From Cytobacillus horneckiae (GTDB lineage: Bacteria > Bacillota > Bacilli > Bacillales > Cytobacillaceae), in assembly GCF_002835735.1 (NCBI RefSeq), contig NZ_PISD01000005.1, positions 1 to 64,000 of the forward strand: 64,000 nt of DNA. Direction: 5' to 3'. Shown piece by piece: positions 41,768-50,521 of the stretch (position 1 is the stretch's first letter; each line of letters opens with the position of its first letter). The position numbers and the translations under genes were made by a program. Under the pieces are notes generated by a model that saw only the letters and a program-made list of their open reading frames with translations, was not told where the DNA came from and made no database searches.

Positions 41768-42235
41768 ATGGAACTTATCATCTATGATCAATCGTATAAT
41801 CCAATCATTCAAACGTATCAGCTGACTGAAGACCAGCTCATGTTTACTGGCACACCGGAAGAATCAATATTAAAAGCAGAGAAAGACTTAGGACGCTACC
41901 CCATACTTGCATTAGAAAATGATAAGCTGGTTACTTTTTTTGTTCTTCATATTAATGAGGGGGTTAAGCCATATACTAATAATGAAAAAGCCATTTTAAT
42001 TCGCGCATTTTCGACAGATACCAGGGAACAGGGGAAAGGGTATGCTTCACAATCTTTGCAGCTTCTTCCACCCTTTATTAAAAGTCATTTCCCTGGAGTT
42101 AATGAAATTGTGTTAGCGGTAAATGTAAGGAATATAGCAGCACAAAGGTTGTATAAAAAGTGCGGGTTTGCAGATGAAGGCAAAAGGACGATGGGGCCAA
42201 GCGGAGAGCTCATCGTGATGAGCTATTATCTATAA
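41768..42235 (+). CDS. GNAT family N-acetyltransferase
   Basis: The 155-aa protein has a GNAT core with REQGKGYASQSLQ (acetyl-CoA loop) and NIAAQRLYKKCGFADEG. GTGAGGGAG precedes the ATG. The substrate is unknown. Convergent with the SDR gene. Confidence 0.82.
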   Translation: MELIIYDQSYNPIIQTYQLTEDQLMFTGTPEESILKAEKDLGRYPILALENDKLVTFFVLHINEGVKPYTNNEKAILIRAFSTDTREQGKGYASQSLQLLPPFIKSHFPGVNEIVLAVNVRNIAAQRLYKKCGFADEGKRTMGPSGELIVMSYYL

Positions 42236-42240
42236 CATAA

Positions 42241-42266
42241 TAAAAACGAGCGGCAAGGAGCCGCTC
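42241..42266 (-). terminator. terminator of the SDR gene
   Basis: GAGCGGC-tcctt-GCCGCTC followed on the minus strand by GTTTTTATT. Confidence 0.8.
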
Positions 42267-42276
42267 ATAATCAAAA

Positions 42277-43059
42277 TTAATATTTGTACGATTGTCCGCC
42301 GTCAATCGGTATAACCGTTGCGTTGATAAAGTCTGCATGATTTGATAGCAGAAATGCAACTAAGTATCCCACTTCTTCAGGTTTACCAAAGCGTTTCATA
42401 GGATTGACACTGACAAACTCTTTGCCCGCTTCTTCCCAGTTGTCCCCGCCAATTTGTTTAAGAGACCCTTCTACCATTGGCGTCATGATCGCACCTGGAG
42501 CAATGGCTTTAACGCTAATACCGTACTGACCGTATTCGATACCGGAGTTTCTCGTTAAACCAACAACGCCATGTTTACTTGCTGCGTATCCTGATTGATT
42601 TCCTACCCCGCGGATTCCTCCGACAGAAGCTGTATTGACGATAGAACCGAATCCTTGTTTTTTCATTTCTTTTAATACATGTTTCATGCCGTAGAATACA
42701 CCATTTAAATTAATATTTACAACGCGATTGAATTCATCAATACCGAAGTCTTCTGTTAAATTTTGTTTTCCTTCAATACCTGCGTTATTAAAGAAGCCAT
42801 CAATTTTACCGAATTTATCAATCGTAAAGTTCACAAACTTTTCTACTTCTTTTTCTTCAGCTACATTCGCTTCTACCAGTTCAACTACTGCTGAAGGAGT
42901 TTCAGAGAGAATGCCAGATTTGCTCTCTTCCAATGCAGCTTTATTCAAGTCTACAAGGACAAGCTTTGCTCCTTCTTTAGCAATTTGACTAGCAGATGCT
43001 CTCCCAAGGCCAGATCCACCGCCAGTAATAATAACAACTTTATCTTCAAAGCGTTTCAT
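42277..43059 (-). CDS. SDR family oxidoreductase
   Basis: The 260-aa classical short-chain dehydrogenase has TGGGSGLG, NNAGIE and the catalytic Ser/YAASK set. It ends with the IDGG motif typical of 3-oxoacyl-ACP-reductase or glucose-dehydrogenase-like enzymes. It is divergent from a TetR gene with GTATAC-type sites in between, the same design as the SDR/TetR pair at 50 kb. Confidence 0.85.
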   Translation of the reverse strand: MKRFEDKVVIITGGGSGLGRASASQIAKEGAKLVLVDLNKAALEESKSGILSETPSAVVELVEANVAEEKEVEKFVNFTIDKFGKIDGFFNNAGIEGKQNLTEDFGIDEFNRVVNINLNGVFYGMKHVLKEMKKQGFGSIVNTASVGGIRGVGNQSGYAASKHGVVGLTRNSGIEYGQYGISVKAIAPGAIMTPMVEGSLKQIGGDNWEEAGKEFVSVNPMKRFGKPEEVGYLVAFLLSNHADFINATVIPIDGGQSYKY

Positions 43060-43082
43060 AATGTATACTACCCCTTTATTGT

Positions 43083-43111
43083 ATATTATGATAAGGTTTT
43101 TTTAACCTCAA
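43083..43111 (-). promoter_or_regulatory. SDR promoter with TTGTATAC-type sites
   Basis: TTGAGG, 17 bp, TAATAT on the minus strand. GTATAC (43063-43068), TTGTATAT (43079-43086) and ATTGTATACAT (43122-43132) flank it, likely binding sites of the divergent TetR protein. Confidence 0.5.
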
Positions 43112-43218
43112 AATAAGTTTAATTGTATACATGAAGCCCTTCAATCAGTAAAAAAATTGAGAGTGTCGATACAATCAACATATTCTCATAAAGTGTTCAT
43201 TTCAGGAGGAAAAAATAC

Positions 43219-43833
43219 ATGATTGAGCATTCAAGTAAAATATCCAAGCAAGGTGAACGAACAAAGAGCCATTTAAAACAAGCATTTATCGCTCTTGTGA
43301 ATGAAAAAGGTTATAGTCATGTGACGGTTACCGATATGATTAAACGGGCGAAGTATAACCGCACAACTTTTTATTTGTATTATCATGATAAACAGTGCCT
43401 TGCCGAGGAATTGCAATTCGAAATGTTTGCACGCATTAAGGAAAAAAGCATAAGCAAATATGAAAAAGGCAAAACCATTAATATAACGGACATGGGACCG
43501 ACATCTTTTGAATTAACTCATTTTATATTTGACAATCAGGCTTTTTTTAATTTGTATCTTAAAAATGATACTATTCCCGGCTTATATAAAGATTTGCCTT
43601 TGGCAATATATGAAGTTTTGGAAGAAAGCTTCATTCTTTCACCAGTTAATAAGAAGGATATAAACCATGCAGCACATAAATTATATATGGCCCATGGAAC
43701 AGCTGGCTTGATTATGAATTGGATTAAAACCGGCTACTCCCTTTCAGCAGATGAAATGTCGCAACAATTAATTAATATTCTTCAATCCTTTGCAAAGGAA
43801 TTTTCTGTTGTCAGCAAGCGTTCATTAAAATAA
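43219..43833 (+). CDS. TetR family regulator
   Basis: The 204-aa protein has HTH VTVTDMIKRAKYNRTTFYLYYHDKQCL and a C-terminal domain of the same type as the regulator at 49716 (both carry an NWIKTGYS/SWVKGGFK segment). AGGAGG lies before the ATG. It probably represses the divergent SDR gene. Confidence 0.82.
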   Translation: MIEHSSKISKQGERTKSHLKQAFIALVNEKGYSHVTVTDMIKRAKYNRTTFYLYYHDKQCLAEELQFEMFARIKEKSISKYEKGKTINITDMGPTSFELTHFIFDNQAFFNLYLKNDTIPGLYKDLPLAIYEVLEESFILSPVNKKDINHAAHKLYMAHGTAGLIMNWIKTGYSLSADEMSQQLINILQSFAKEFSVVSKRSLK

Positions 43834-43899
43834 TCTAATCTGCATCATATTTGTGTTATATTAATTACGAACATTCAGAAAAAGGATGAAGGTGAAAAA

Positions 43900-44979
43900 A
43901 TGAAGCTTGCAGATTCTTATAAACAGACTCAATATCAATTAGCTGGTCATGGCAAACGCAATATTGAAGTTTTGAAAGAGGCTTTCGATCAAGTCGATGG
44001 GGAAATGGATAGCGATATTTATGGAGAAGGTCACGTGATAGAAAGTTTTGAAAGGAAGATAGCAGCATTATTAGGAAAAGAAAGAGCAGTCTTTTTCCCA
44101 AGCGGAACAATGGCTCAGCAAGCTGCCTTGCGCATTTGGTGCGATGAAAAGGGTTCGAGGAAAATTGCCTATCATCCTTTATGCCATCTGGAAATACATG
44201 AAGAAGATGGTCCGAGGAAGCTGCATCACTTTGAAGTGACTCATTTGGCAGATGAAACGAGAGTCATTGAAATGGATGATCTAATAAATATAGATGATGG
44301 TGTTTCTGCCGTATTATTAGAACTGCCGCAACGTGAGCTTGGCGGACGGCTGCCGAGCTTTGAAACGCTTCAGAAAATCTCTGCCTATTGCCGTGAGAAG
44401 GGAATTCGGTTACATCTAGATGGCGCCCGATTATTAGAGGTACTTCCATACTATAAGAAAACTGCTTCAGAAGTCAGTAAATTATTTGATAGTGTGTATC
44501 TTTCTTTCTATAAAGGAATTGGCGGAATCGCAGGCGCTATATTAGCCGGTGAAGAGTCTTTTGTCAATCAGGCAAGAGTATGGAAGCGCCGGCATGGAGG
44601 CGATCTCATTTGCCTTTATCCATATATCATTCCAGCTGACCATTTTTATGAAAAAAGGAAGGATAAAATGGCAGACTATTATGTCTCGGCAAAGGAATTG
44701 GCTAAATCATTCAATGCCTGTAATGGAGTGACTACCATCCCCGCAGAGCCCGTTTCAAATATGTTTCATGTTCATCTTCCCTTAAAGAAAGAGGAGGCTG
44801 AAGCCTTTATCGCAGAAATACACGAAGAAACCACCATTGGTCTCACTGCTAAAGTACAGGAAAGAGGCAATCAAGTGTATTTTGAGCTAAGCCTTGGGGA
44901 TAATTATCAATCTATTCCAAAGGATGCATTGGGCCATTTATTCACAGTGTTAGAAAATAAAATGAAGACAAGCGTTTAA
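43900..44979 (+). CDS. threonine aldolase family beta-eliminating lyase
   Basis: The 359-aa PLP enzyme of the threonine-aldolase fold has FFPSGTMAQQAALR, HLDGARLLE (cofactor Asp) and the PLP-lysine SFYKGIGGIAGA. It would cleave threonine or allo-threonine to glycine and acetaldehyde. AAGGTGA precedes the ATG. A GNAT gene follows after 6 bp in the same unit. Confidence 0.83.
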   Translation: MKLADSYKQTQYQLAGHGKRNIEVLKEAFDQVDGEMDSDIYGEGHVIESFERKIAALLGKERAVFFPSGTMAQQAALRIWCDEKGSRKIAYHPLCHLEIHEEDGPRKLHHFEVTHLADETRVIEMDDLINIDDGVSAVLLELPQRELGGRLPSFETLQKISAYCREKGIRLHLDGARLLEVLPYYKKTASEVSKLFDSVYLSFYKGIGGIAGAILAGEESFVNQARVWKRRHGGDLICLYPYIIPADHFYEKRKDKMADYYVSAKELAKSFNACNGVTTIPAEPVSNMFHVHLPLKKEEAEAFIAEIHEETTIGLTAKVQERGNQVYFELSLGDNYQSIPKDALGHLFTVLENKMKTSV

Positions 44980-44985
44980 AAGGCG

Positions 44986-45456
44986 ATGCGAATCCGAAAT
45001 GTAATAGCAGAAGATTATTACTATATAGCACCAGTTATTAATGACTGGTGGGGCGGCAGGCAGATGATGGATATGCTGCCTAAGCTGTTTTTTGATCATT
45101 TTAATGATACGAGCTTTATTGCAGAAAAGGATGGAGAATACATTGGATTTTTAATTGGGTTCCTTTCCCAGTCAAAGCCCACAGAAGCTTATATCCATTT
45201 TGTTGGCGTTCATCCGGAATTTCGCAGCGCTAGCATTGGAAAAAAGCTTTATGAAACATTTTTCAAAGAGGTGCAATTGAGAGGGATAACAAGAGTAAGA
45301 GCTGTCACTTCGCCAATCAATCAAACATCCATCTCCTTTCATAATAAAATGGGATTTATGATAGAAACAGGGGATAAGGTCGTGGACGGCCTATCTGTCT
45401 ATTCTAATTATGATGGGATTGGACAGGATAGAGTATTATTTTTAAAGGATTTATAA
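44986..45456 (+). CDS. GNAT family N-acetyltransferase
   Basis: The 156-aa protein has VHPEFRSASIGKKLYETF (acetyl-CoA loop) and NQTSISFHNKMGF. AAAAGGCG precedes the ATG, 6 bp after the aldolase gene. Substrate unknown. Confidence 0.82.
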   Translation: MRIRNVIAEDYYYIAPVINDWWGGRQMMDMLPKLFFDHFNDTSFIAEKDGEYIGFLIGFLSQSKPTEAYIHFVGVHPEFRSASIGKKLYETFFKEVQLRGITRVRAVTSPINQTSISFHNKMGFMIETGDKVVDGLSVYSNYDGIGQDRVLFLKDL

Positions 45457-45490
45457 GAAAACCTGCACATGCGGCAGGTTTTCTTATTTT
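45456..45490 (+). terminator. intrinsic terminator
   Basis: GAAAACCTGC and GCAGGTTTTC perfect stem followed by TTATTTT. Confidence 0.85.
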
Positions 45491-45584
45491 GTCTGGAGAA
45501 GGACTCAATCATTTGAATGTCCCTTGTATTTATCTGTATTTATAAAATAAAGGCAACAAGTCATTTTTATATAAGTAGAAAAAT

Positions 45585-45930
45585 ATGGTAAATTTAAAAC
45601 GCTTATTAGCGGCGAATCTTGTATCAATGATCGGAACAGGCAATTTTATTTGGATATTTAACGATTTTCGTGATGATTCTGCTTAGCATCATACCTTACT
45701 TAGGAAGATTAATTGACAATCATTCTAGAAAAAACAGATTTTTTATATTGTGGTGATAGGTACAGACTAAATTCTATTAAACTGCTTATGCAATCTTTGC
45801 TTATTTTTATTATCACGACCTTTTTTGTCAGCAATGATGAAATGATATAAGGTTATATAACACGAACTGTGTTAACTTTGATTTCTTCTCTTTTGCTTAT
45901 ATTAGTGAGCTTAACAAACAACCAGATTAA
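45585..45930 (+). pseudogene. remnant of an MFS transporter gene
   Basis: ATG at 45585 begins MVNLKRLLAANLVSMIGTGN, the usual start of an MFS permease. It soon breaks, and other frames continue with MILLSIIPYLGRLIDNHSRK and SIKLLMQSLLIFIITTFF with several stops. The whole 45491-46017 stretch is this decayed gene; it is much shorter than a complete transporter. Confidence 0.6.
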
Positions 45931-46017
45931 GGCGTTCTTATTGTTGTTTGAAAATAGTGTATATTATAATTATTGTATGTATTACTCATTTTAAACAAAT
46001 TAAGGGATTGATTTAAT

Positions 46018-47124
46018 ATGAAAATCATAGTTGTCGGTTCTGGAATCGTAGGTTCAAGCACAGCTTATCATCTTGCTAGAAAAGGAATAGAAGTCATAGT
46101 TGTGGATCAAGGCCATCAAGGTCAAGCAACTGCAGCAGGTGCCGGTATTGTTTGCCCATGGATCTCCAGTGTCGAAAATGAGGATTGGTATACGATTGCA
46201 CGACGAGGGGCATTGTATTATCCACAATTAATAGAAGCACTTAAAAATGATGGTGAAGAAGATTTCGGATATAAATTGGTAGGTGCAATTGCGGTGAGTA
46301 AGAATGAAGATGAACTGAGCCGCTTTGAGCAGCAAGCATTAGCGAGAAGAAACGATACGCCGGAAGTTGGCACGGTTAAGCGCTTATCGGCAGAGGAAAC
46401 AAGCAAACGTTTTCCGCTGCTAGATGATGAGCTTCAAGCTGTCTATGTTTCTGGTGGAGCTCGGGTGGACGGCAGGAGCTTGCGTGATGCAATGCAAAGA
46501 GCAGCAAAAAAATATGGCTTAACCTATTGCCAAGGAGAGGCTGAGCTTATCGTCTCTAATGACAAAGTCACTGGCGTTAAAGTTGATGGAAAAGAGATTT
46601 TTGCTGATAAAGTGATTCTTACAGCAGGTGCTTGGACAAAAGCGCTATTATCTCCATACGGGATAAACCTGCAAATTGAGCCGCAGCGAGGCCAGATTAT
46701 TCATTTTTCAGTAGCGAATGAGGACACAAGCGAGTGGCCAGTTGTTATTCCACATAGTAGTTATTATATGCTGGCCTTTGATGATTCCCGCGTGGTTGTA
46801 GGTGCAACAAGGGAAACTGGAACAGGATTTGATTATCGGCTCACTGCAAGTGGAGTAAAAGAAGTCATTGATGCTGGCCTCGAAATGGCTCCTGGACTTG
46901 CAGATAGCACGATCCATCAAATGAGAATCGGATTTAGACCGATGGGACCTGATGTATTGCCGCTCCTTGGTACGATCGATAAATTAGAAAATATTATCAT
47001 TTCTACAGGACTTGGGCCTTCCGGCATCACGATGGGGCCATATGTTGGTGTGCTTGCTGGTGAAATCGCGCTCGAAAGTAAAATCGATGTAGATTTAAGG
47101 CCGTATCATCCTTTAAGAAAGTAA
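46018..47124 (+). CDS. FAD-dependent amino-acid-oxidase-like oxidoreductase (DAO family)
   Basis: The 368-aa protein begins with the FAD-binding VVGSGIVGSSTAYHLARKG motif and ends with LGPSGITMGPYVG, as in glycine oxidase and D-amino-acid dehydrogenase (DadA/ThiO type). The substrate is probably an amine or D-amino acid. It is a single-gene unit with a terminator. Confidence 0.85.
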   Translation: MKIIVVGSGIVGSSTAYHLARKGIEVIVVDQGHQGQATAAGAGIVCPWISSVENEDWYTIARRGALYYPQLIEALKNDGEEDFGYKLVGAIAVSKNEDELSRFEQQALARRNDTPEVGTVKRLSAEETSKRFPLLDDELQAVYVSGGARVDGRSLRDAMQRAAKKYGLTYCQGEAELIVSNDKVTGVKVDGKEIFADKVILTAGAWTKALLSPYGINLQIEPQRGQIIHFSVANEDTSEWPVVIPHSSYYMLAFDDSRVVVGATRETGTGFDYRLTASGVKEVIDAGLEMAPGLADSTIHQMRIGFRPMGPDVLPLLGTIDKLENIIISTGLGPSGITMGPYVGVLAGEIALESKIDVDLRPYHPLRK

Positions 47125-47128
47125 GAAA

Positions 47129-47162
47129 AAGAGTGGCTGCCTAATTTGAGCCACTCCTTTCT
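47129..47162 (+). terminator. intrinsic terminator
   Basis: GAGTGGCT and AGCCACTC stem with CTTTCTATT after it. Confidence 0.7.
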
Positions 47163-47284
47163 ATTGATAAAACACAACCTCATCGATATCCCTCATCTAT
47201 ACCATTGCTCCTGTCCCATCGGTGAAGTGAGTGAAGGGATAGATAGTAAAAAAATGAAAGTAATTTAATGATAGGGGTGCATTT

Positions 47285-47356
47285 TTGAAAAAGGCAAGGA
47301 GATTTACTCTAGAGGAGAAAATACTAGTGATACAACTCTATTTATTGGGAAAGTAA
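47285..47356 (+). pseudogene. possible transposase N-terminal remnant (23 aa)
   Basis: The frame encodes RRFTLEEKILVIQLYLLGK, like the first helix of IS3/IS150-type OrfA proteins, then stops. No terminal repeats are visible. 47163-47393 holds nothing else. Confidence 0.25.
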
Positions 47357-47393
47357 AGTGACGAACAGTGCCCGAGAAGAGTGAATTGTCATT

Positions 47394-47492
47394 TTAATTA
47401 AAATGGTCATCGCTTTTTCCGGTGAGCATAATAAGTGTAAAAACAACGGATAACAGTAAAATGATGATAACGATGGCATATAATATGTTCAT
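47394..47492 (-). CDS. small membrane peptide (32 aa)
   Basis: MNILYAIVIIILLLSVVF.. encodes a single transmembrane helix with an acidic tail (GKSDDHFN). AGGAG lies about 6 nt before the ATG. No family recognised; could be a small regulatory membrane peptide. Confidence 0.4.
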   Translation of the reverse strand: MNILYAIVIIILLLSVVFTLIMLTGKSDDHFN

Positions 47493-47581
47493 AAGGTGCT
47501 CCTGGAAGATAGTTTGATAATGACAGTGATTGATCATTTCAGCATGATTCCGAGTAATAAAATAAAAATTAAGGGCTGATG

Positions 47582-47614
47582 ATGGTGATAAGAGCAGTGG
47601 ATGTGGCCTCCTAA
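47582..47614 (+). CDS. cat leader peptide (10 aa)
   Basis: ATG GTG ATA AGA GCA GTG GAT GTG GCC TCC TAA (MVIRAVDVAS). Its last codons form the left arm of the hairpin that hides the cat ribosome site, as in inducible Gram-positive cat genes, where a drug-stalled ribosome opens the hairpin. Confidence 0.7.
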   Translation: MVIRAVDVAS

Positions 47615-47639
47615 ATACAGATTTTAAATTTTAGGAGGC
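47606..47639 (+). promoter_or_regulatory. translation attenuator hairpin of cat
   Basis: GCCTCCTAAA (47606-47615) pairs perfectly with TTTAGGAGGC (47630-47639), hiding the AGGAGG of cat (47633-47638). Confidence 0.8.
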
Positions 47640-47644
47640 TAACG

Positions 47645-48292
47645 ATGAAATTCAATTTAATTAACCAAAATGACTGGAAAAGAAAACCATATTTTGATTA
47701 TTATTTAGCACAGGAGACTACTTTTAGTATAACAAGCGAAATAGATATCACACCATTATATTTCCATCTGAAATCGCACAAATTTAAGTTTTATCCTGCC
47801 TTGCTTTATATGCTGACAAAAGTAGTAAATAATCATGATGAATATAGAACGTGTTTTAATGAAGATGTGGAACTGGGCTATTGGTCGAGCATGGTGGCGA
47901 GCTATACAATATTTAATGAGAAGTCAAAAACTTTCGCAAGCATTTGGACGGAGCATTCCGAGTGCTTCAGAACCTTTCATCAAAAGGTGATTGAAGACAT
48001 AAGAGCGTATGAAGGAAAAGAGGAACTGTTTCCTAAGAAACCAATCCCTTCGAATTCCTTTCCGGTGTCGATGATTCCTTGGGTAAGTTTTACGGGATTT
48101 AATTTAAATATCATGAATCACGGTAATTATTTATTGCCCATTTTTACTGCAGGAAAGTTTATAAGAAAAGAGTCGCGAATTTTTCTGCCAGTTTCTTTGC
48201 AAATGCATCACGCAGTCTGTGATGGTTATCATGCGAGTCAATATATCAATGAATTGCAAAAACTGGCTGATGAATATGTGAAATGGATATAA
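47645..48292 (+). CDS. cat: chloramphenicol O-acetyltransferase, type A
   Basis: The 215-aa protein matches CatA throughout, including SWVSFTGFNLN and the catalytic MHHAVCDGYHAS motif (catalytic His near residue 190). It acetylates chloramphenicol with acetyl-CoA. AGGAGG lies 6 nt before the ATG but is masked by the upstream hairpin, so synthesis should depend on drug-induced stalling at the leader peptide. The gene composition does not differ visibly from its surroundings. Confidence 0.9.
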   Translation: MKFNLINQNDWKRKPYFDYYLAQETTFSITSEIDITPLYFHLKSHKFKFYPALLYMLTKVVNNHDEYRTCFNEDVELGYWSSMVASYTIFNEKSKTFASIWTEHSECFRTFHQKVIEDIRAYEGKEELFPKKPIPSNSFPVSMIPWVSFTGFNLNIMNHGNYLLPIFTAGKFIRKESRIFLPVSLQMHHAVCDGYHASQYINELQKLADEYVKWI

Positions 48293-48439
48293 AAAGCGAT
48301 GGATGGAGACTACTGTAATCTTGAGCGCGCTCCGAAACCATCCGCGTGGTGAAAAGAGCTGAAAGGTAGATAATAGCTTTTTTAATGAGCATCACGCAGT
48401 GTTATTGGAGAAATTTACGGAACGGTTATAAATACGATG

Positions 48440-48474
48440 AATCCAGGTCTGAATTAGGACCTGGGTTTCTTTTA
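48440..48474 (+). terminator. intrinsic terminator downstream of cat
   Basis: ATCCAGGTC and GACCTGGGT followed by TTCTTTT. The rest of 48293-48755 has no supported gene; a TATAAT at 48716-48721 may serve ctaB. Confidence 0.75.
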
Positions 48475-48755
48475 GTTGGCGCATATCGTTAAAGCCTAAG
48501 AAACTTTTCTGCAATCAGTCCTAGTAAAAAGCAAACAGCATCTTTATAATGGAAAGGGTTGATTATTTTTTATTTGTTCTTTATGCGAACTGGAATAGTG
48601 AGGTTTTACAATCGTCAACCATTTGCTCTTCGATTAAAGGGCTATCTGTAATATTTTTGAATAAATTGTGAAAGGTTCGCAAGGAGAGATAAAATCCTAT
48701 ATAAAGTGTTACAATATAATAGAAATACAATACGGAAGGGAAAGTTCCTTGTGTT

Positions 48756-49685
48756 ATGGAAAATGGTATCAGCATGAATAATTCTGTACAGCAAACACGT
48801 CAGCCTGTGACTAAGATATTCGCTGCGACAGTAAAGACTGGGATAATAAAATCCAATCTTTTTCCTATGTTTGCAGGTTTGACGCTCGCTTTATATACGT
48901 ATGGCTATGGGATTTTTGATAAAATTCCAGAGGTTATTTTTGCCTTGATTGGTTCAATATTAATCATAGGCTCTGCCGGTGCATTTAATAATCTATATGA
49001 TCGCGATATCGATTCGATTATGGATCGAACGAAGAACAGACCGACTGTTACAGGTGAAATTTCCGCTAAAACAGCTTTGGCTCTGGCGATTGTAATGGGT
49101 GTTCTGGGAATAGCCGCGCTTGCAATGACAACTCCGCTTGCTGCGTTGTTAGGCTTTCTGGGGTGGTTTTTTTATGTCGTTCCTTATACGATGTGGACAA
49201 AAAGAAGGACGGTTTATAATACTGAGGTAGGCAGTATTTCTGGTGCGATGCCGCCATTAATTGGTTGGGCAGCGATTCATCCGGATATTACTCATCCTGC
49301 GATTCTAGGACTTTTCGTTATTCAAGTTATTTGGCAAATGCCCCATTTTTATGCGATTGCAATCCGCAAGCATGATGATTATAAAGCGGCAAATGTGCCA
49401 ATGCTTCCTGTAGTGAAAGGGATAAGAAGAACTTATTTGCAGACAAATGTATACTTGGTTCTGTTAATCTTAACTAGCTTTTTATTCTGGCCGCTAAGCC
49501 CGGGACTGACGTTAGTCGCGTTATTGTTAAGTATCGGCTGGCTGGTTTTAAGCATTTATGGATATAAAAAAATGGACCCAGGCAAGTGGGCAAACGCATT
49601 GTTCTTCTATTCATTGATTCATATGACAGTGTTGTTTTCCACGGTAATCATTTACTCTTTAGTGGGTATCCTATTTAATCTTTAA
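48756..49685 (+). CDS. ctaB: heme O synthase (protoheme IX farnesyltransferase)
   Basis: The 309-aa UbiA-type membrane enzyme has the prenyl-diphosphate-binding NLYDRDIDSIMDRTKNRPT and YTMWTKRRTVYNTEVGSISGAMPPLIGW motifs and eight to nine hydrophobic helices. It converts heme B to heme O for cytochrome oxidase. No ctaA or cta operon genes are adjacent, so this is a stand-alone (possibly second) copy. The ribosome site is weak (AAGGGAAAG, 15 nt away). Confidence 0.9.
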   Translation: MENGISMNNSVQQTRQPVTKIFAATVKTGIIKSNLFPMFAGLTLALYTYGYGIFDKIPEVIFALIGSILIIGSAGAFNNLYDRDIDSIMDRTKNRPTVTGEISAKTALALAIVMGVLGIAALAMTTPLAALLGFLGWFFYVVPYTMWTKRRTVYNTEVGSISGAMPPLIGWAAIHPDITHPAILGLFVIQVIWQMPHFYAIAIRKHDDYKAANVPMLPVVKGIRRTYLQTNVYLVLLILTSFLFWPLSPGLTLVALLLSIGWLVLSIYGYKKMDPGKWANALFFYSLIHMTVLFSTVIIYSLVGILFNL

Positions 49686-49689
49686 CGAA

Positions 49690-49724
49690 TAACGCTTCTG
49701 CTCAAAGCAGAAGCGTTATTTTTT
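49690..49724. terminator. intrinsic terminator between ctaB and TetR genes
   Basis: AACGCTTCTGC and GCAGAAGCGTT perfect stem followed by ATTTTTT on the plus strand. Confidence 0.85.
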
Positions 49725-50327
49725 AAGTTCAGTATTATCGACTCTTTTTATATGAATATTTGCTCTGTTAGAGGAATAAGAAAGGATTTCGATTAATTGC
49801 TCGGTCATATGTGCCGGAGTATACTTAAAACCGCCCTTTACCCAAGAAACAATCAAACCAAAGAGTGCATATACGTTATAGCTTGTAAGCAGTTCGCTAT
49901 TAATTCTTTCATTTACTTGATCCATTATAATCTCTTGGCTCGTTAACTGTGTAAAGACATGAATGATGCGGTCCTGGAAGCCAGGAAGAACATTGGAATT
50001 AACGATCATACTATAAAATTCAGAATAGGAAGCAACATGTTCAAAGATTTTTACCGTTGTAGTGGTAAGTTCATTGATGCTAAATTGGTCAGTGCGCAAA
50101 TACGGTGCTCTATATGAGGAAATTAAGTCCTCCATCACATCATCAATTAATTCATCCAGCAGTTCTTCTTTCGTTTGAAAATGTTTATAAAATGTACCGC
50201 GGTTTAAATCTGCCCGCTGAACAAGATCCGTTATCGTTATTTTTTTAAAATCCTTTTCTCGCATTAATGAGATTAATGCGTCTTTTAGCACTTTTTTTGA
50301 CTTGCTAATTCTTCTGTCATTTTTCAT
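49716..50327 (-). CDS. TetR family regulator
   Basis: The 203-aa protein has HTH ITITDLVQRADLNRGTFYKHFQTKEELL and a C-terminus like the regulator at 43219. I start at the ATG at 50327, after GGGACGTG; an ATG at 50345 has no site. It faces away from an SDR gene, with TTGTACAAA-type sequences in the shared 195-bp control region, so it probably represses that gene. Confidence 0.8.
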   Translation of the reverse strand: MKNDRRISKSKKVLKDALISLMREKDFKKITITDLVQRADLNRGTFYKHFQTKEELLDELIDDVMEDLISSYRAPYLRTDQFSINELTTTTVKIFEHVASYSEFYSMIVNSNVLPGFQDRIIHVFTQLTSQEIIMDQVNERINSELLTSYNVYALFGLIVSWVKGGFKYTPAHMTEQLIEILSYSSNRANIHIKRVDNTELKK

Positions 50328-50521
50328 GAACAAAACACGTCCCATATGTCTATTAATTTTTAATATTGTACAAATTGATATGAAAATATCGATTAATGTA
50401 CATTTTGCGAACGATTTGCATATTGTTACTCAAATTATAGAAGATTAAACTAAAGTAGTACAAATGATAGCGCTTCATCTTGAGTTTGTATTTTATTTCC
50501 AAGGGAAAGGGGTCTTTTATC

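Noticed and set aside
48581-48775. Minus-strand 64-codon frame upstream of ctaB
   Set aside because: It covers the ctaB promoter and start, has no ribosome site and looks like an antisense shadow of AT-rich DNA.
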